Shown here piece by piece: positions 27,178 through 35,671 of a stretch of 37,009 nucleotides of DNA (its first letter is position 1; each line of letters starts with the position of its first letter). Below the pieces are notes generated by a model, which was not told the origin of the DNA, searched no databases, and saw nothing but the letters and a program-made list of their open reading frames with translations. Source of the stretch: an uncultured Gammaproteobacteria bacterium (GTDB taxonomy: Bacteria; Pseudomonadota; Gammaproteobacteria; Enterobacterales; Psychrobiaceae); assembly GCA_937139475.1 (NCBI GenBank), contig CAKZQF010000164.1:1-37009 (forward strand). Direction: 5' to 3'. The position numbers and the translations under genes were made by a program.

Positions 27178-27191
27178 CAGGGCAAGCCCTG
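27178..27191. promoter_or_regulatory. Palindrome upstream of the sensor kinase promoter
   Basis: CAGGGC-AA-GCCCTG, a perfect 6-bp inverted repeat with a 2-base centre, lies about 50 bases upstream of the TATAAT at 27241. Its GC content stands out against AT-rich flanks. It could be an operator; the binding protein is unknown. Confidence 0.4.
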
Positions 27192-27214
27192 TAATGATAT
27201 TTGGGGTAATTAAA

Positions 27215-27246
27215 TTGGACCTGATTAAAGCAAAAAGTACTATAAT
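27215..27246 (+). promoter_or_regulatory. Possible promoter of the two-component operon
   Basis: A perfect -10 hexamer TATAAT lies at 27241-27246, 24 bases before the ATG. The nearest -35-like hexamer is TTGGAC at 27215-27220 with a long 20-base spacer, so activation by a regulator would be expected. The -10 is the stronger part of this call. Confidence 0.4.
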
Positions 27247-27270
27247 TAGTGGTAATATCCGGAGTTAACT

Positions 27271-28455
27271 ATGTCTGAACATTTTTTACGACGACAGTTT
27301 AAATCTATTTCAAAAAAGCCCGCTTATATCTTTTGGGCTTTACAAATTTGCTTTTGGTCTTTTGTTGCACTAATCAGCCTGGTTTCATTAACGCTTTGGT
27401 ATGTTCAAATCGATGTGGCACATCTTAGCCACACATTTTGGCAATCTGTCATAGGCCTGGCGTTTACATTGCCTCTGTATTGGATTTTTATGAGGTATTG
27501 GAATGCGCCTATTTTTACTCGGGTTTTTATAAATATCTCTTCAGCATTATTCATTTCTTTTATCTGGACTGTTATCAGAGTCCAGCTCTACATAAAAATG
27601 ACGGCCTCTGATGGGCATCATTGGGACGAATTTGGCGGTTGGTTTTTTAGCAGTATCTTTATTTACTTTTGCTGGACAGGTTTTTTTCACGGTATTCGGT
27701 ATTACCAACTATTGCAGTTTGAGCATCAAATGATGCTTAAAAAAGAGGCCGAAGCCAAAAAGGAACAGTTAAAAAGGGTGAGCGCACAGTCTGTCGCCAG
27801 AGATGCCAAGATAAAAATGCTTAGATATCAGTTAAACCCACATTTTCTTTGCAATACCTTAAATGCAATTAACTCTCTTATTGAAATGGAGCAGTCTGAG
27901 AAAGCACAGCGTATGACGGTTCAGTTAAGTAAATTCCTGCGTTATTCATTAGATAATAACCCAGATACTAAAATAGCGTTAGAGTTTGAAATAAAAGCAT
28001 TAGAGCTGTACTTAGAAATAGAGAAAACTCGTTTTGGAGAAAGGCTACAACTTGATTTTAAAATATCAGAAACCGCTAAATCTGCTTTAATACCTAGCCT
28101 GCTGTTGCAACCTATCATTGAAAACTCAATGAAGCACGTTATAGCACAAAATGAGGAAGGCGGAACGATAAGCTTATCCGCTGATGCAATTGATAATCGG
28201 TTGGTATTAAAGCTAAGTGATACTGGTTCAGGCAACTTTGTCGACAGAAACAAAATCAAAGGGAAAGCGGGGCGAGGGGTAGGGTTGCGTAACATCGATG
28301 AGCGACTTAAAGTGTTATATGCTGATAATTTTGAATTTAATCTTAACGTTGGACCATCCGGCGGATTAAAAACAACCATTAAAATTCCCATTGAATATTC
28401 AGAAGAAACAGAGACTCAATCATTTAACGCTATGAAGGTAAGCAAAAGTTTATGA
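27271..28455 (+). CDS. LytS/YehU-type sensor histidine kinase
   Basis: A 394-residue membrane sensor kinase. About four transmembrane helices lie within residues 20-145, with little periplasmic sequence, then a coiled, charged linker (about 150-180) and the His_kinase (PF06580) domain. The phosphorylated histidine is H191 in QLNPHFLCNTLNAINSL. The C-terminal ATPase part has the N-box-like PIIENSMKH (about 285-293) and a glycine-rich GRGVGLRNIDERL segment. It overlaps the response regulator gene by 4 bases (ATGA), so they form one operon. A GGAG ribosome site supports the ATG. The signal is unknown; its place inside the glucan locus suggests sugar or envelope sensing. No dedicated extracytoplasmic sensor domain is seen. 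Confidence 0.93.
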   Translation: MSEHFLRRQFKSISKKPAYIFWALQICFWSFVALISLVSLTLWYVQIDVAHLSHTFWQSVIGLAFTLPLYWIFMRYWNAPIFTRVFINISSALFISFIWTVIRVQLYIKMTASDGHHWDEFGGWFFSSIFIYFCWTGFFHGIRYYQLLQFEHQMMLKKEAEAKKEQLKRVSAQSVARDAKIKMLRYQLNPHFLCNTLNAINSLIEMEQSEKAQRMTVQLSKFLRYSLDNNPDTKIALEFEIKALELYLEIEKTRFGERLQLDFKISETAKSALIPSLLLQPIIENSMKHVIAQNEEGGTISLSADAIDNRLVLKLSDTGSGNFVDRNKIKGKAGRGVGLRNIDERLKVLYADNFEFNLNVGPSGGLKTTIKIPIEYSEETETQSFNAMKVSKSL

Positions 28456-29264
28456 CAAAATTAAGAACAATAATAGTTGATGATGAGCCGCTGGCGCTTG
28501 ATTTCTTACGTTCTAAATTAAGTAAGTTTCCTGAAATAGAAATTATAGCAGAATGCAAAAATGGTAGAGAAGCGATAGAAGCAACGATGAACCTGGGCCC
28601 TGATTTAATGTTTTTGGATATCCAGATGCCGGGTGTTGATGGCTTTGGTGTAATAAAAACACTTCAGTCAGATATCGTCCCATTAGTTGTTTTTACCACA
28701 GCCTATGAGCAATATGCACTTGATGCGTTTGAAGTTCATGCTGTGGATTATATTCTTAAGCCAATAGATGAAGAACGCATTAGTCGTGCCATTGGGCGTG
28801 CAGTAGTGCGTATTGACGCCGAAGAGGATAAACAGCACAAATCACGAATAATTGGCGCAATAGATACGATCAATGAAAAGGAAAATCAAGGCAGTGGTGT
28901 TGAGAAAAATAACAGTGCGCGAACGCCTACTATTGAACGTAAGATAATTATTAAGGATCGCGATGACATTACGTTACTGAAACAATCGGATGTGGAATGG
29001 GTTGATGCAGCAGGTGACTATGTTTGTTTACACTCTCAAGGTGTTACTCATATAAAACGAAGTACGTTAAAAAACTTGTTAGAAGAATTAGACCCATCTA
29101 TATTTAAGCGTGTCCACCGTTCTACCATTGTAAACCTCAATTGCATTGAAAAAGTTATTCCACATACGAAAGGTGAATTCTTTTTAAAGCTTGGTGAGTA
29201 TGATCAAGTGAAAGTTAGTCGTAATTATCGAGACGTGATCAAAAATTTTCTAACCGACATGTAG
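28452..29264 (+). CDS. LytTR-family response regulator
   Basis: A 270-residue response regulator. The receiver domain (about 1-120) has the acidic pair D10-D11, phospho-acceptor D56 in MFLDIQMPG, T-loop FTTAYEQYALDAF and KP in ILKPID. After a variable linker (about 125-160) comes a LytTR DNA-binding domain (about 165-268) with WVDAAGDYVCLHS, FKRVHRSTIVNL and the C-terminal VKVSRNYRDVIKNFL. LytTR proteins bind pairs of short direct repeats in promoters. Translation is coupled to the kinase through the ATGA overlap. The targets are probably the neighbouring glucan genes, but this is inference from position; no binding repeat was identified by eye. Confidence 0.95.
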   Translation: MTKLRTIIVDDEPLALDFLRSKLSKFPEIEIIAECKNGREAIEATMNLGPDLMFLDIQMPGVDGFGVIKTLQSDIVPLVVFTTAYEQYALDAFEVHAVDYILKPIDEERISRAIGRAVVRIDAEEDKQHKSRIIGAIDTINEKENQGSGVEKNNSARTPTIERKIIIKDRDDITLLKQSDVEWVDAAGDYVCLHSQGVTHIKRSTLKNLLEELDPSIFKRVHRSTIVNLNCIEKVIPHTKGEFFLKLGEYDQVKVSRNYRDVIKNFLTDM

Positions 29265-29566
29265 TTAAAGTGCGTACTGTCAATAGGTGTGATTGGCGAC
29301 GCTGAGCGCAATCTCGACTGTATCCGAGCGGCGCGCACTATACCTAGCTTTTGGCGCGTCCATCGACTCGCCAAAGTCATGCATCGGGGGTAAATAATTC
29401 CCAAATATACGATGTTGTTTTGTGTGATGCCGTCCTTCCTGCCGCAGCAACAGTCCCCCTGAGCGCAATGCTATTGTGCGGTCCACTTTAACACTAGATG
29501 ATAAGTTTTAAGTGCCCACAGTTAACAAATTGTGAGTGTTAAATTCTATTTACTAGTGAGAAATAA
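29265..29566. other. GC-richer intergenic segment with 11-base direct repeats
   Basis: 302 bases between the response regulator and CBM9 genes. CTGAGCGCAAT occurs at 29302-29312 and again at 29459-29469. The part between them is richer in G and C than the flanks. A 68-codon minus-strand frame (29280-29486) crosses it, without recognisable product. It could be a relic of an inserted element. The last 80 bases are AT-rich and presumably hold the promoter of the downstream gene. Confidence 0.45.
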
Positions 29567-30334
29567 ATGTCAAAGGTCAAAATTCATCACTTTAGTTTAA
29601 CAATTATTTTTGCTCTGTTAATTTTTCAGACTAAAGGTGCTTTTTCAAAAGAGACGCACGCCCCAGAAAGATCGACCTATATTGCGCCATATGCCAGCAG
29701 CCCACCGAAAGTTGACGGCGTGGCTAATGAGCAAGTTTGGCAGCTGGCAAAATGGAAGTTGTTAAACCACCGTTGGTTAGGGCCGGAGTATTCATCAACA
29801 GATTTTCAAGGTCGCTATAAGGTTGTTTGGAATAAATCAAAGTTGTATCTGTTGGTAGAAATCGTTGATGACATATTAATTGATACCCATAGAGACCCCT
29901 TAATTCAGTATTGGGATGACGACTGCCTAGAAATATTTCTTGATGAAGATTTCTCGGGTGGCGAACATCAATATAATCACAACGCTTTTGCCTATCATAT
30001 GTCATTAGATAATCAGGCAATTGATATCGGGACCAATAAACAAGCGCAGAATTATTCTCATCATGTTGAAAGCCGCTGGAAACAGCAAGGAAGTAAGCTT
30101 TTCTGGGAATTAGGCATAGATGTCTACCAAGATAATTATCAAGACAATGGTGAAAACAATCAGCCTGTCAACTTATCGCCAGGAAAAGTTATGGGCTTGA
30201 TGCTTGCCTACTGTGATAACGACGGTAGTGAATTACGAGAAAATTTTATTGGCTCAGAGTCAGCCGTTGGTGGAGCCCCGGACCGCGGTTGGAAAGACGC
30301 AGGGCTATTTGGAAAATTAATTCTTGCTAAGTAA
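29567..30334 (+). CDS. Exported CBM9-like carbohydrate-binding protein
   Basis: A 255-residue protein with a signal peptide (basic start, hydrophobic core about residues 10-25, end near GAFSKE). The rest is one carbohydrate family 9 binding-like domain (about 35-254): VDGVANEQVWQLAKW, an early strand with YKVVWNKSKLYLLVEI, then YWDDDCLEIFLDED and a C-terminal DRGWKDAGLFGKL segment, all typical of these beta-sandwiches. CBM9 modules bind reducing ends or free sugars; here the module stands alone without an attached enzyme. It lies 60 bases before the GH30 lipoprotein start, probably in one operon, so it may hold gluco-oligosaccharides for the enzyme in the periplasm or at the surface. Ligand unknown. 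Confidence 0.85.
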   Translation: MSKVKIHHFSLTIIFALLIFQTKGAFSKETHAPERSTYIAPYASSPPKVDGVANEQVWQLAKWKLLNHRWLGPEYSSTDFQGRYKVVWNKSKLYLLVEIVDDILIDTHRDPLIQYWDDDCLEIFLDEDFSGGEHQYNHNAFAYHMSLDNQAIDIGTNKQAQNYSHHVESRWKQQGSKLFWELGIDVYQDNYQDNGENNQPVNLSPGKVMGLMLAYCDNDGSELRENFIGSESAVGGAPDRGWKDAGLFGKLILAK

Positions 30335-30394
30335 CCAGTGCGACTAAATCTAATCCCCATTTATATTCTCTTTCCAAATAGCGGAAAACAAATT

Positions 30395-32098
30395 ATGAAA
30401 AATAAGATAATTTTCGTCGGCGTGACCGCTTCCATCGTATTAGCTGGTTGTATTTATCAAACCAAAGGACTTCGCGTGAATAGTGAATCTACAAATATTA
30501 ATTATCATTTATTAGCAACCAGTGAAATCTTGTTAACTAGTGAGGCTGGCGCTAAAATTTCGCCACAACCAAACTTGACCTTTGTACAGGGTAAACCTAA
30601 AGGGAAAGTGATCACTGTTAGACCTGACATTATTAAACAGGAAATAGTAGGAATTGGCACGTCTTTTACTGAGTCTTCAGCCTTTGTTCTTGCGCATTTA
30701 AGTCCAGAAAAAAGAGCGCTGGTTATGGCGGATATATATGGTGAAAAAGGTGCTAATTTTTCCTTAGCCCGCACTCATATTGGTGCCACAGATTTCGCAG
30801 TTGATGGTAAATACTCCTACGCTCCCGTTGAGGATGATGCCGGGTTAGCATCATTTAGCATCGATGTTGACCAAGATGGCTTTAGCCAAAAGCAGTATGT
30901 TGGTATTAAAGATGAGCAGTTTGATTTATTGCCGATGATTAAGCAAGCCTATGAAATTAAGAATAATCAAGTTGATAAAGATTTAAGGATAGTGGCTTCT
31001 GCGTGGACGGCGCCACCATGGATGAAGGATATCGAGGATTGGTATATTCGCCCGAGTGAAAAAAATGGCCATCAAGGAACAGGTGGAATGCTAAAGCCTC
31101 AATATCGAGCCACCTACGCTGATTACCTTATCAAATATCTGGATGCATACAAGCAACAAGGTGTTGATATCTGGGGCCTTACCCCGGTGAATGAACCTCA
31201 TGGCAATAGCGGCCAATGGGAAAGTATGCAATTTACGCCCAAGAGCCAAAATCAATTTATTAAAGAACACTTAGGGCCAAGGCTGAAAAATAGTGGTCAT
31301 AGCGATATTAAGTTATTAATTTATGATCAGAATCGGGACGAAATGGAGCACTGGACAGATGAAATTCTCGGTGATAGTGAGACTTCACCTTATGTATACG
31401 GTACAGCGGTTCATTGGTATGAAAGCACAGTTAAAGTGAATGAAGATGTATTTGAGCGTGTTCATAAAAAATTCCCTGAATTTTCGATTATTCATACCGA
31501 AGGGACTATTGATGATTTAGGTAAAGAGGCGCCAGAAGGTATTTTGGACCCTGTGCGGTTTAAGGAGTCTAACTGGTTTAAAAATGATGAATTCTGGTGG
31601 AACGACAACGCTACTGATTGGGCCTATACAGCCACATGGGCACCAAAGCCGGAGGACCACCCGATTTATACACCAGTTCATCGATATGCTAGAAATATAA
31701 TTGTTAGTTTGAATCATTGGCTAGAAGGATGGATTGACTGGAACATTGTTTTGGATAGTAACGGTGGCCCTAATCATGTCGGGAATTTCTGTGGTGCGCC
31801 AATTATGATAGATACCAAAACGGGGGAGGTTTATTACACCCCAATATATTACGTACTATCTCAATTTAGTCGAACAATTCGTCCAGGTGACAGGGCTTTG
31901 CAAGTTAACTCTCAGCTAGAGGATTTAGATTCGGATGCATTGCATGCCAGTGCTGCCATTAATAAGAACAATTTGCTCAGCACGCAATTGTTAAATACGA
32001 CGAAAGAGCCAATAAGCTTCTCATTGCAAATTGGCAGTCAATTTGTTGAAGTTTTAATGCCTGCTAATGTAGTTCAAACCATTCGGGTTCAATTATAG
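30395..32098 (+). CDS. GH30 beta-glucanase lipoprotein (probable endo-beta-1,6-glucanase)
   Basis: A 567-residue lipoprotein from the ATG at 30395 (MKNKIIFVGV). An in-frame GTG at 30338 would add 19 residues and spoil the lipoprotein signal, so the ATG is preferred. Lipobox LAGC with C19. The GH30 barrel has TAPPWMK (about 205-211), acid/base E267 in TPVNEPHG and nucleophile E369 in IIHTEG; WNIVLDSNGGPNH and a C-terminal beta-domain follow, as in GH30 glucosylceramidase/beta-1,6-glucanase enzymes (subfamily GH30_3-like). Beta-1,6-glucanase activity fits the beta-1,6 branches of laminarin, but beta-glucosylceramidase or exo activity cannot be excluded. It is preceded by the CBM9 gene and followed by the phosphatase gene, 60 bases later. 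Confidence 0.9.
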   Translation: MKNKIIFVGVTASIVLAGCIYQTKGLRVNSESTNINYHLLATSEILLTSEAGAKISPQPNLTFVQGKPKGKVITVRPDIIKQEIVGIGTSFTESSAFVLAHLSPEKRALVMADIYGEKGANFSLARTHIGATDFAVDGKYSYAPVEDDAGLASFSIDVDQDGFSQKQYVGIKDEQFDLLPMIKQAYEIKNNQVDKDLRIVASAWTAPPWMKDIEDWYIRPSEKNGHQGTGGMLKPQYRATYADYLIKYLDAYKQQGVDIWGLTPVNEPHGNSGQWESMQFTPKSQNQFIKEHLGPRLKNSGHSDIKLLIYDQNRDEMEHWTDEILGDSETSPYVYGTAVHWYESTVKVNEDVFERVHKKFPEFSIIHTEGTIDDLGKEAPEGILDPVRFKESNWFKNDEFWWNDNATDWAYTATWAPKPEDHPIYTPVHRYARNIIVSLNHWLEGWIDWNIVLDSNGGPNHVGNFCGAPIMIDTKTGEVYYTPIYYVLSQFSRTIRPGDRALQVNSQLEDLDSDALHASAAINKNNLLSTQLLNTTKEPISFSLQIGSQFVEVLMPANVVQTIRVQL

Positions 32099-32158
32099 CC
32101 ATGAGTCTTTGAGAGTATTTCACATACTCTGAATATATGGATAAAGAGATAAGTATCA

Positions 32159-32674
32159 GTGAATAAACATCCTATTGAAACGATAGTTTTGCCAAACGGC
32201 GCAACATTAATATTTACTCCTTGCCCTGGAACTAAGTCAGTTGGGCTTAACGATACATTGGAGCAATTCCAACAGCAGGGGGTCTCAATGTTGCTTACGC
32301 TGATGTTTGATAACGAAATGGCGGCAAACGATGTTATGAAGCTACCTGAGCTTTGTCTTAAGTTTCAGATTAAGTGGCTGCAGTTGCCCATTGTCGATGA
32401 TGAAGCGCCAAAACAAAAATTTGAACAGCGCTGGCAAAGGTATAAACAACTAATTTTGCATGAGATAAAGAACAGAGGCAATGTAGCAGTACATTGCAAA
32501 GGAGGTACTGGTCGAACAGGAACCGTCATTTCTTTATTGCTGTTAGAGCTTGGCTGGCCGGTACACAAAATTAAACAAGAAGTACAAAGGGTAAAACCAC
32601 AAGCATTAACGATCCAAAAGCAAATATATTATTTAAATTCCCAGGTAACAGGTTCTGATGAACAGTTCTCATGA
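32159..32674 (+). CDS. Cytoplasmic protein-tyrosine / dual-specificity phosphatase
   Basis: A 171-residue protein with the cysteine phosphatase signature HCKGGTGRTG (C113, R119; the CX5R loop) and candidate general acid D80 in LPIVDDE. The fold resembles the small CDKN3-like dual-specificity phosphatases. There is no signal peptide. The start is GTG at 32159, giving the natural sequence MNKHPIETIV; the ribosome site is weak. It follows the GH30 gene by 60 bases on the same strand and may be co-transcribed. The substrate may be a phosphoprotein, an inositol or sugar phosphate, or a phosphorylated glucan (as for laforin in animals); nothing in the sequence decides this. There is no carbohydrate-binding module attached. 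Confidence 0.85.
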   Translation: MNKHPIETIVLPNGATLIFTPCPGTKSVGLNDTLEQFQQQGVSMLLTLMFDNEMAANDVMKLPELCLKFQIKWLQLPIVDDEAPKQKFEQRWQRYKQLILHEIKNRGNVAVHCKGGTGRTGTVISLLLLELGWPVHKIKQEVQRVKPQALTIQKQIYYLNSQVTGSDEQFS

Positions 32675-33146
32675 TGATAATTACCTCATTGCAAAGTAAT
32701 GGCATTTTACAAATAGATAATTATTTTGATCGGTAAATAGCACGGTAGGGGAGATGGGTAATTGCTTTGGGAAGAATCGGTCGAAACGAGAAGATCTGAA
32801 TCTGGTTATTGTATCTAGTAGCCAGATTATACAAAATAAAACGCTAAGATCACTCACAAAATATACCAGCTGGTGTACCATTTATTGAAAGTCTCCAGTT
32901 CTTTTCCTTTATTCCACCTAGGTTTTTTTTGGGGATGGATGATGTTGTACATAATAGTGCTCCTTTGGTTAAAGGGACTATAAGTATGGCTCATAGCGAA
33001 TGTTCAAAGCGCGCATAACGGGCGTTGGTGAATATTATAGCTGACGTCAACTCACGGCCAATTTCAGCCACCTGTATAATTGACTAATTTGTAAAAACGT
33101 AAATACCACCTCAGATGAGGTGGTAAACTTAAACTATCGATTTATG
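32675..33146. other. Intergenic region between phosphatase and nuclease (convergent)
   Basis: 472 bases without a supported gene. A minus-strand 66-codon frame (32681-32881) has no recognisable product. A perfect terminator-like palindrome for the nuclease lies at 33104-33125. I see nothing else. Confidence 0.5.
33104..33125 (-). terminator. Hairpin after the nuclease gene
   Basis: TACCACCTCA-GA-TGAGGTGGTA, a perfect 10-bp inverted repeat, begins 22 bases after the minus-strand stop at 33147. The following minus-strand bases are TTTACGTTTTTA, a moderate T-rich tail. Confidence 0.7.
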
Positions 33147-35501
33147 TTATCTAAGCTTTCTTCGAAACATCCCTACCAAAGGTAACAGGAACAGTAGAAG
33201 CCCCAACGAACCCGCCTCTTTACTTTCTTTTTCTGCAATAATGTTAATAATTACGGTTTCACTCATCTCACTTACACCGTCACTAACTGTAATTTTGAAA
33301 GCTAGCTCAGTATCACCAAAATCGTTTGGAGTTGAGAATGCTAGTGTGTCGCTACTTGCTTCAAAAGTAATGTCATGACTTGTTGTCTGTTCCCATAAAT
33401 AAGTCAGTGTATCCCCATTACCGTCACTTGCATTCGCTGCAATAGTTACAATATTACCCGCCACTGAATTTTTGAAGGTTACAGGTGCTACAACTGGAGG
33501 CATATTTATCGGTTCAATTGCATCACCACAAGCTGCCCCAAATATGTTTTGAACCCACTCTGGATGGTCAATAAATGGATTTCGATTTCCCTGATACTCA
33601 TACACAACATTGTTGCGATTTATTTCCCATTCACTTACAGGATCTTCTTGATGCCAAGCGTATAATGAGCATAACTTGCCAAACTCAGGGCTACCTGATT
33701 CAGTTTCAACAGTGTCCACTAAGAGCAAGTCTGGGGTATTGTCACCATCTGCGCCTGCATAACGAATATCCATATAAAACATCATTCGAGCAACATCACC
33801 TTTCATTACGTCGCGTGGCTCAAAAGAGTTTTCATCTTTTTTATTCTCAGGAGCCTCTGTTAACGCTGTGCCGCCATTGTCAAAGTCAAGATTGCTACGG
33901 GCTGAATTTATAGACGCATCTGCGGGGCGTAAATGGTGTGCATCGGTATAACCATTTTGGTCACTGTTTGGAAACCCATGACTTTTTGCCCAAACATGTT
34001 CGCGATTCCACGCATCGCCACTATTACCAATGAGACCAGCATTCAGGCCTTTTCCGATTGATTTCCCACTGTAAATGAGCAGAACTTTACCGCTATCGCT
34101 AGGATCTTCATCTGATTCACTTACAACCGTCCAAACTTCGCTATACGTTAGTTTCTTATGGTTTTTACTGATATCGCTATTGATAGCGCTACGTAAAGTG
34201 TCATTGTCAGCCACTAACGCATTCGCATAATAGACATTATCGTCAAAATCATTGTTGTTGGCTATTTTGGCTAACGTAGGACAGTTCGAACAAACATCAT
34301 CGCTCAAAACTTCCTCAGGAACCGTTTCGACATTTTCACAAATTCCTTCACCTATACACCCTAGGCCATCACTCGTGTCTTTGTCGAATACTATCCATTG
34401 ATCTAAGCTAATACCAGGGTAGGCATCATCGATTACTTTGTCGCCTGCAACAACTGTCAACTTGCGACGCAATGTTTTATCTTTGGTGTTAAATTCACCG
34501 TCAGACCACGATGTGCCTGGGTCAGTACCGATTTGACCTATACTATCTACTACAGCTCCATTTAATGTTAATAACAAACCATCATCACCATTAAACCAGG
34601 TCACTGTGGACTCTATGCCATTGAGGATCTTAAATCGATTCTCAGCACCTGAATTATAAATAACTAGTGTGCCCTTGGCCGCAATCTTCCCTGTCAAGTC
34701 CAAGCTTTGGCTTGACGAAATGGCATCTGCTCCGTTTGAATGTAGTGAAACAGCATATCCTGCTAAATCAACTTCAGTATCAGAAGTATTAGCAATTTCT
34801 ATTGCTTTGTTATTGCTGCCACCTTCAATATATTCTGAGAATACGAGTACAGATTCGGCTGTTTCCAAAGACGGCTGTGGCTCTGGTTCCGGTGTTGGGG
34901 TCGGTGTAGAACTTCCTTCGCAAGCAGCAACGCCAGGACAACCTAGACCATTGCTGGTGTCTTTTTCAAACGTTTCCCATTCATTATTATTACCAGGAAA
35001 AGCATCATTAACAACTGTGTCCCCAGTTGTAATGCTCGCTAACCTTCTAAGTGTTTTATCTTTAGTGTCAAATGCACCGTCAGCCCAAGAATCCCCAGGA
35101 TCGGTTCCTACTTGACCAAAACTATCTACAATGGTGCCATTAAAAGTTAGTGTTAAGGCATCGTCTCCGTTAAACCAAGTAACTGTGGATTCAATCCCTT
35201 GTGGGGCAGGTTTTTTGAAGGCGTCTGCCGCTCCTGCATTATAAACGACTAGGCTTGCGCCTTCAGCTAACTCCCCTGTTAAAGTTAACGGGTTCTTAGC
35301 TTCTGTTTGACCATTTGAATGTAAAGACAATACGTAACCAGTCAGATCTAGAGTGCCAGTCCCCATATTTGTAAGCTCAATAGCTTTGTTATTACTACCA
35401 CCTTCCACGTATTCTGTAATAATCAACTCAGCATTAGTGACCGCCGTAAAACCTAAAGCGACAGTTAAGGCCCCGAGTTGTAATTTCGATATTTTATTCA
35501 T
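33147..35501 (-). CDS. Extracellular endonuclease I with two lamin-tail domains and GlyGly-CTERM anchor
   Basis: A 784-residue secreted nuclease. Signal peptide to about residue 23 (VTNAE). Two lamin-tail domains (LTD), about 24-195 and 218-393, share EGGSNNKAIE, STVTWFNGDD, DTKDKTLRR-type and DTSNGLGC-type segments and are clearly a tandem duplication, joined by a Thr/Pro/Glu linker. The endonuclease I (NucM/EndA-like) domain follows (about 410-650) with the WNREHVWAKSHG and DAHHLRPADASINSARSN motifs carrying the catalytic histidine and metal ligands. A PKD/cadherin-like domain lies at about 662-755. The C-terminus EAGSLGLLLFLLPLVGMFRR matches GlyGly-CTERM, the signal processed by rhombosortase for type II secretion. 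It should digest extracellular DNA for nutrients or in biofilm. It is separate from the glucan genes in function and has its own promoter region. Confidence 0.92.
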   Translation of the reverse strand: MNKISKLQLGALTVALGFTAVTNAELIITEYVEGGSNNKAIELTNMGTGTLDLTGYVLSLHSNGQTEAKNPLTLTGELAEGASLVVYNAGAADAFKKPAPQGIESTVTWFNGDDALTLTFNGTIVDSFGQVGTDPGDSWADGAFDTKDKTLRRLASITTGDTVVNDAFPGNNNEWETFEKDTSNGLGCPGVAACEGSSTPTPTPEPEPQPSLETAESVLVFSEYIEGGSNNKAIEIANTSDTEVDLAGYAVSLHSNGADAISSSQSLDLTGKIAAKGTLVIYNSGAENRFKILNGIESTVTWFNGDDGLLLTLNGAVVDSIGQIGTDPGTSWSDGEFNTKDKTLRRKLTVVAGDKVIDDAYPGISLDQWIVFDKDTSDGLGCIGEGICENVETVPEEVLSDDVCSNCPTLAKIANNNDFDDNVYYANALVADNDTLRSAINSDISKNHKKLTYSEVWTVVSESDEDPSDSGKVLLIYSGKSIGKGLNAGLIGNSGDAWNREHVWAKSHGFPNSDQNGYTDAHHLRPADASINSARSNLDFDNGGTALTEAPENKKDENSFEPRDVMKGDVARMMFYMDIRYAGADGDNTPDLLLVDTVETESGSPEFGKLCSLYAWHQEDPVSEWEINRNNVVYEYQGNRNPFIDHPEWVQNIFGAACGDAIEPINMPPVVAPVTFKNSVAGNIVTIAANASDGNGDTLTYLWEQTTSHDITFEASSDTLAFSTPNDFGDTELAFKITVSDGVSEMSETVIINIIAEKESKEAGSLGLLLFLLPLVGMFRRKLR

Positions 35502-35558
35502 CGTTAATTTCCATTTTTAATATGCATATACACGCAGTTTTTGCGCAAATACGAAAGC

Positions 35559-35624
35559 TGTAGCTGACCAAAGTGCAATTGATTATTTGTTATTATTTTG
35601 TCAGCTACATGTTAACTATTAACA
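35559..35624. promoter_or_regulatory. Two adjacent inverted repeats upstream of the nuclease
   Basis: A perfect 10-bp inverted repeat TGTAGCTGAC (35559-35568) / GTCAGCTACA (35600-35609) is followed directly by the palindrome TGTTAA-CTA-TTAACA (35610-35624). Both lie 58-123 bases upstream of the nuclease ATG, in the likely promoter or leader. They could be operators or form a leader hairpin. Confidence 0.5.
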
Positions 35625-35671
35625 TCTAAAGAATTGCTTGTCGTGATAAGACGAGCTCACTTGCGAATAAA

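Larger units (their letters stand above)
26903..27270. other. Intergenic region between GH17 and sensor kinase genes
   Basis: 368 bases. It contains a long imperfect hairpin right after the GH17 stop, a GC-rich palindrome at 27178-27191 and a perfect TATAAT at 27241-27246, listed separately. No gene is supported here. Confidence 0.5.

Noticed and set aside
29280..29486. A 68-codon minus-strand frame between the response regulator and CBM9 genes
   Set aside because: It covers the GC-richer block but has no recognisable product; I report the block itself, not a gene.
32681..32881. A 66-codon minus-strand frame after the phosphatase
   Set aside because: No recognisable protein, no context; likely chance in AT-rich DNA.
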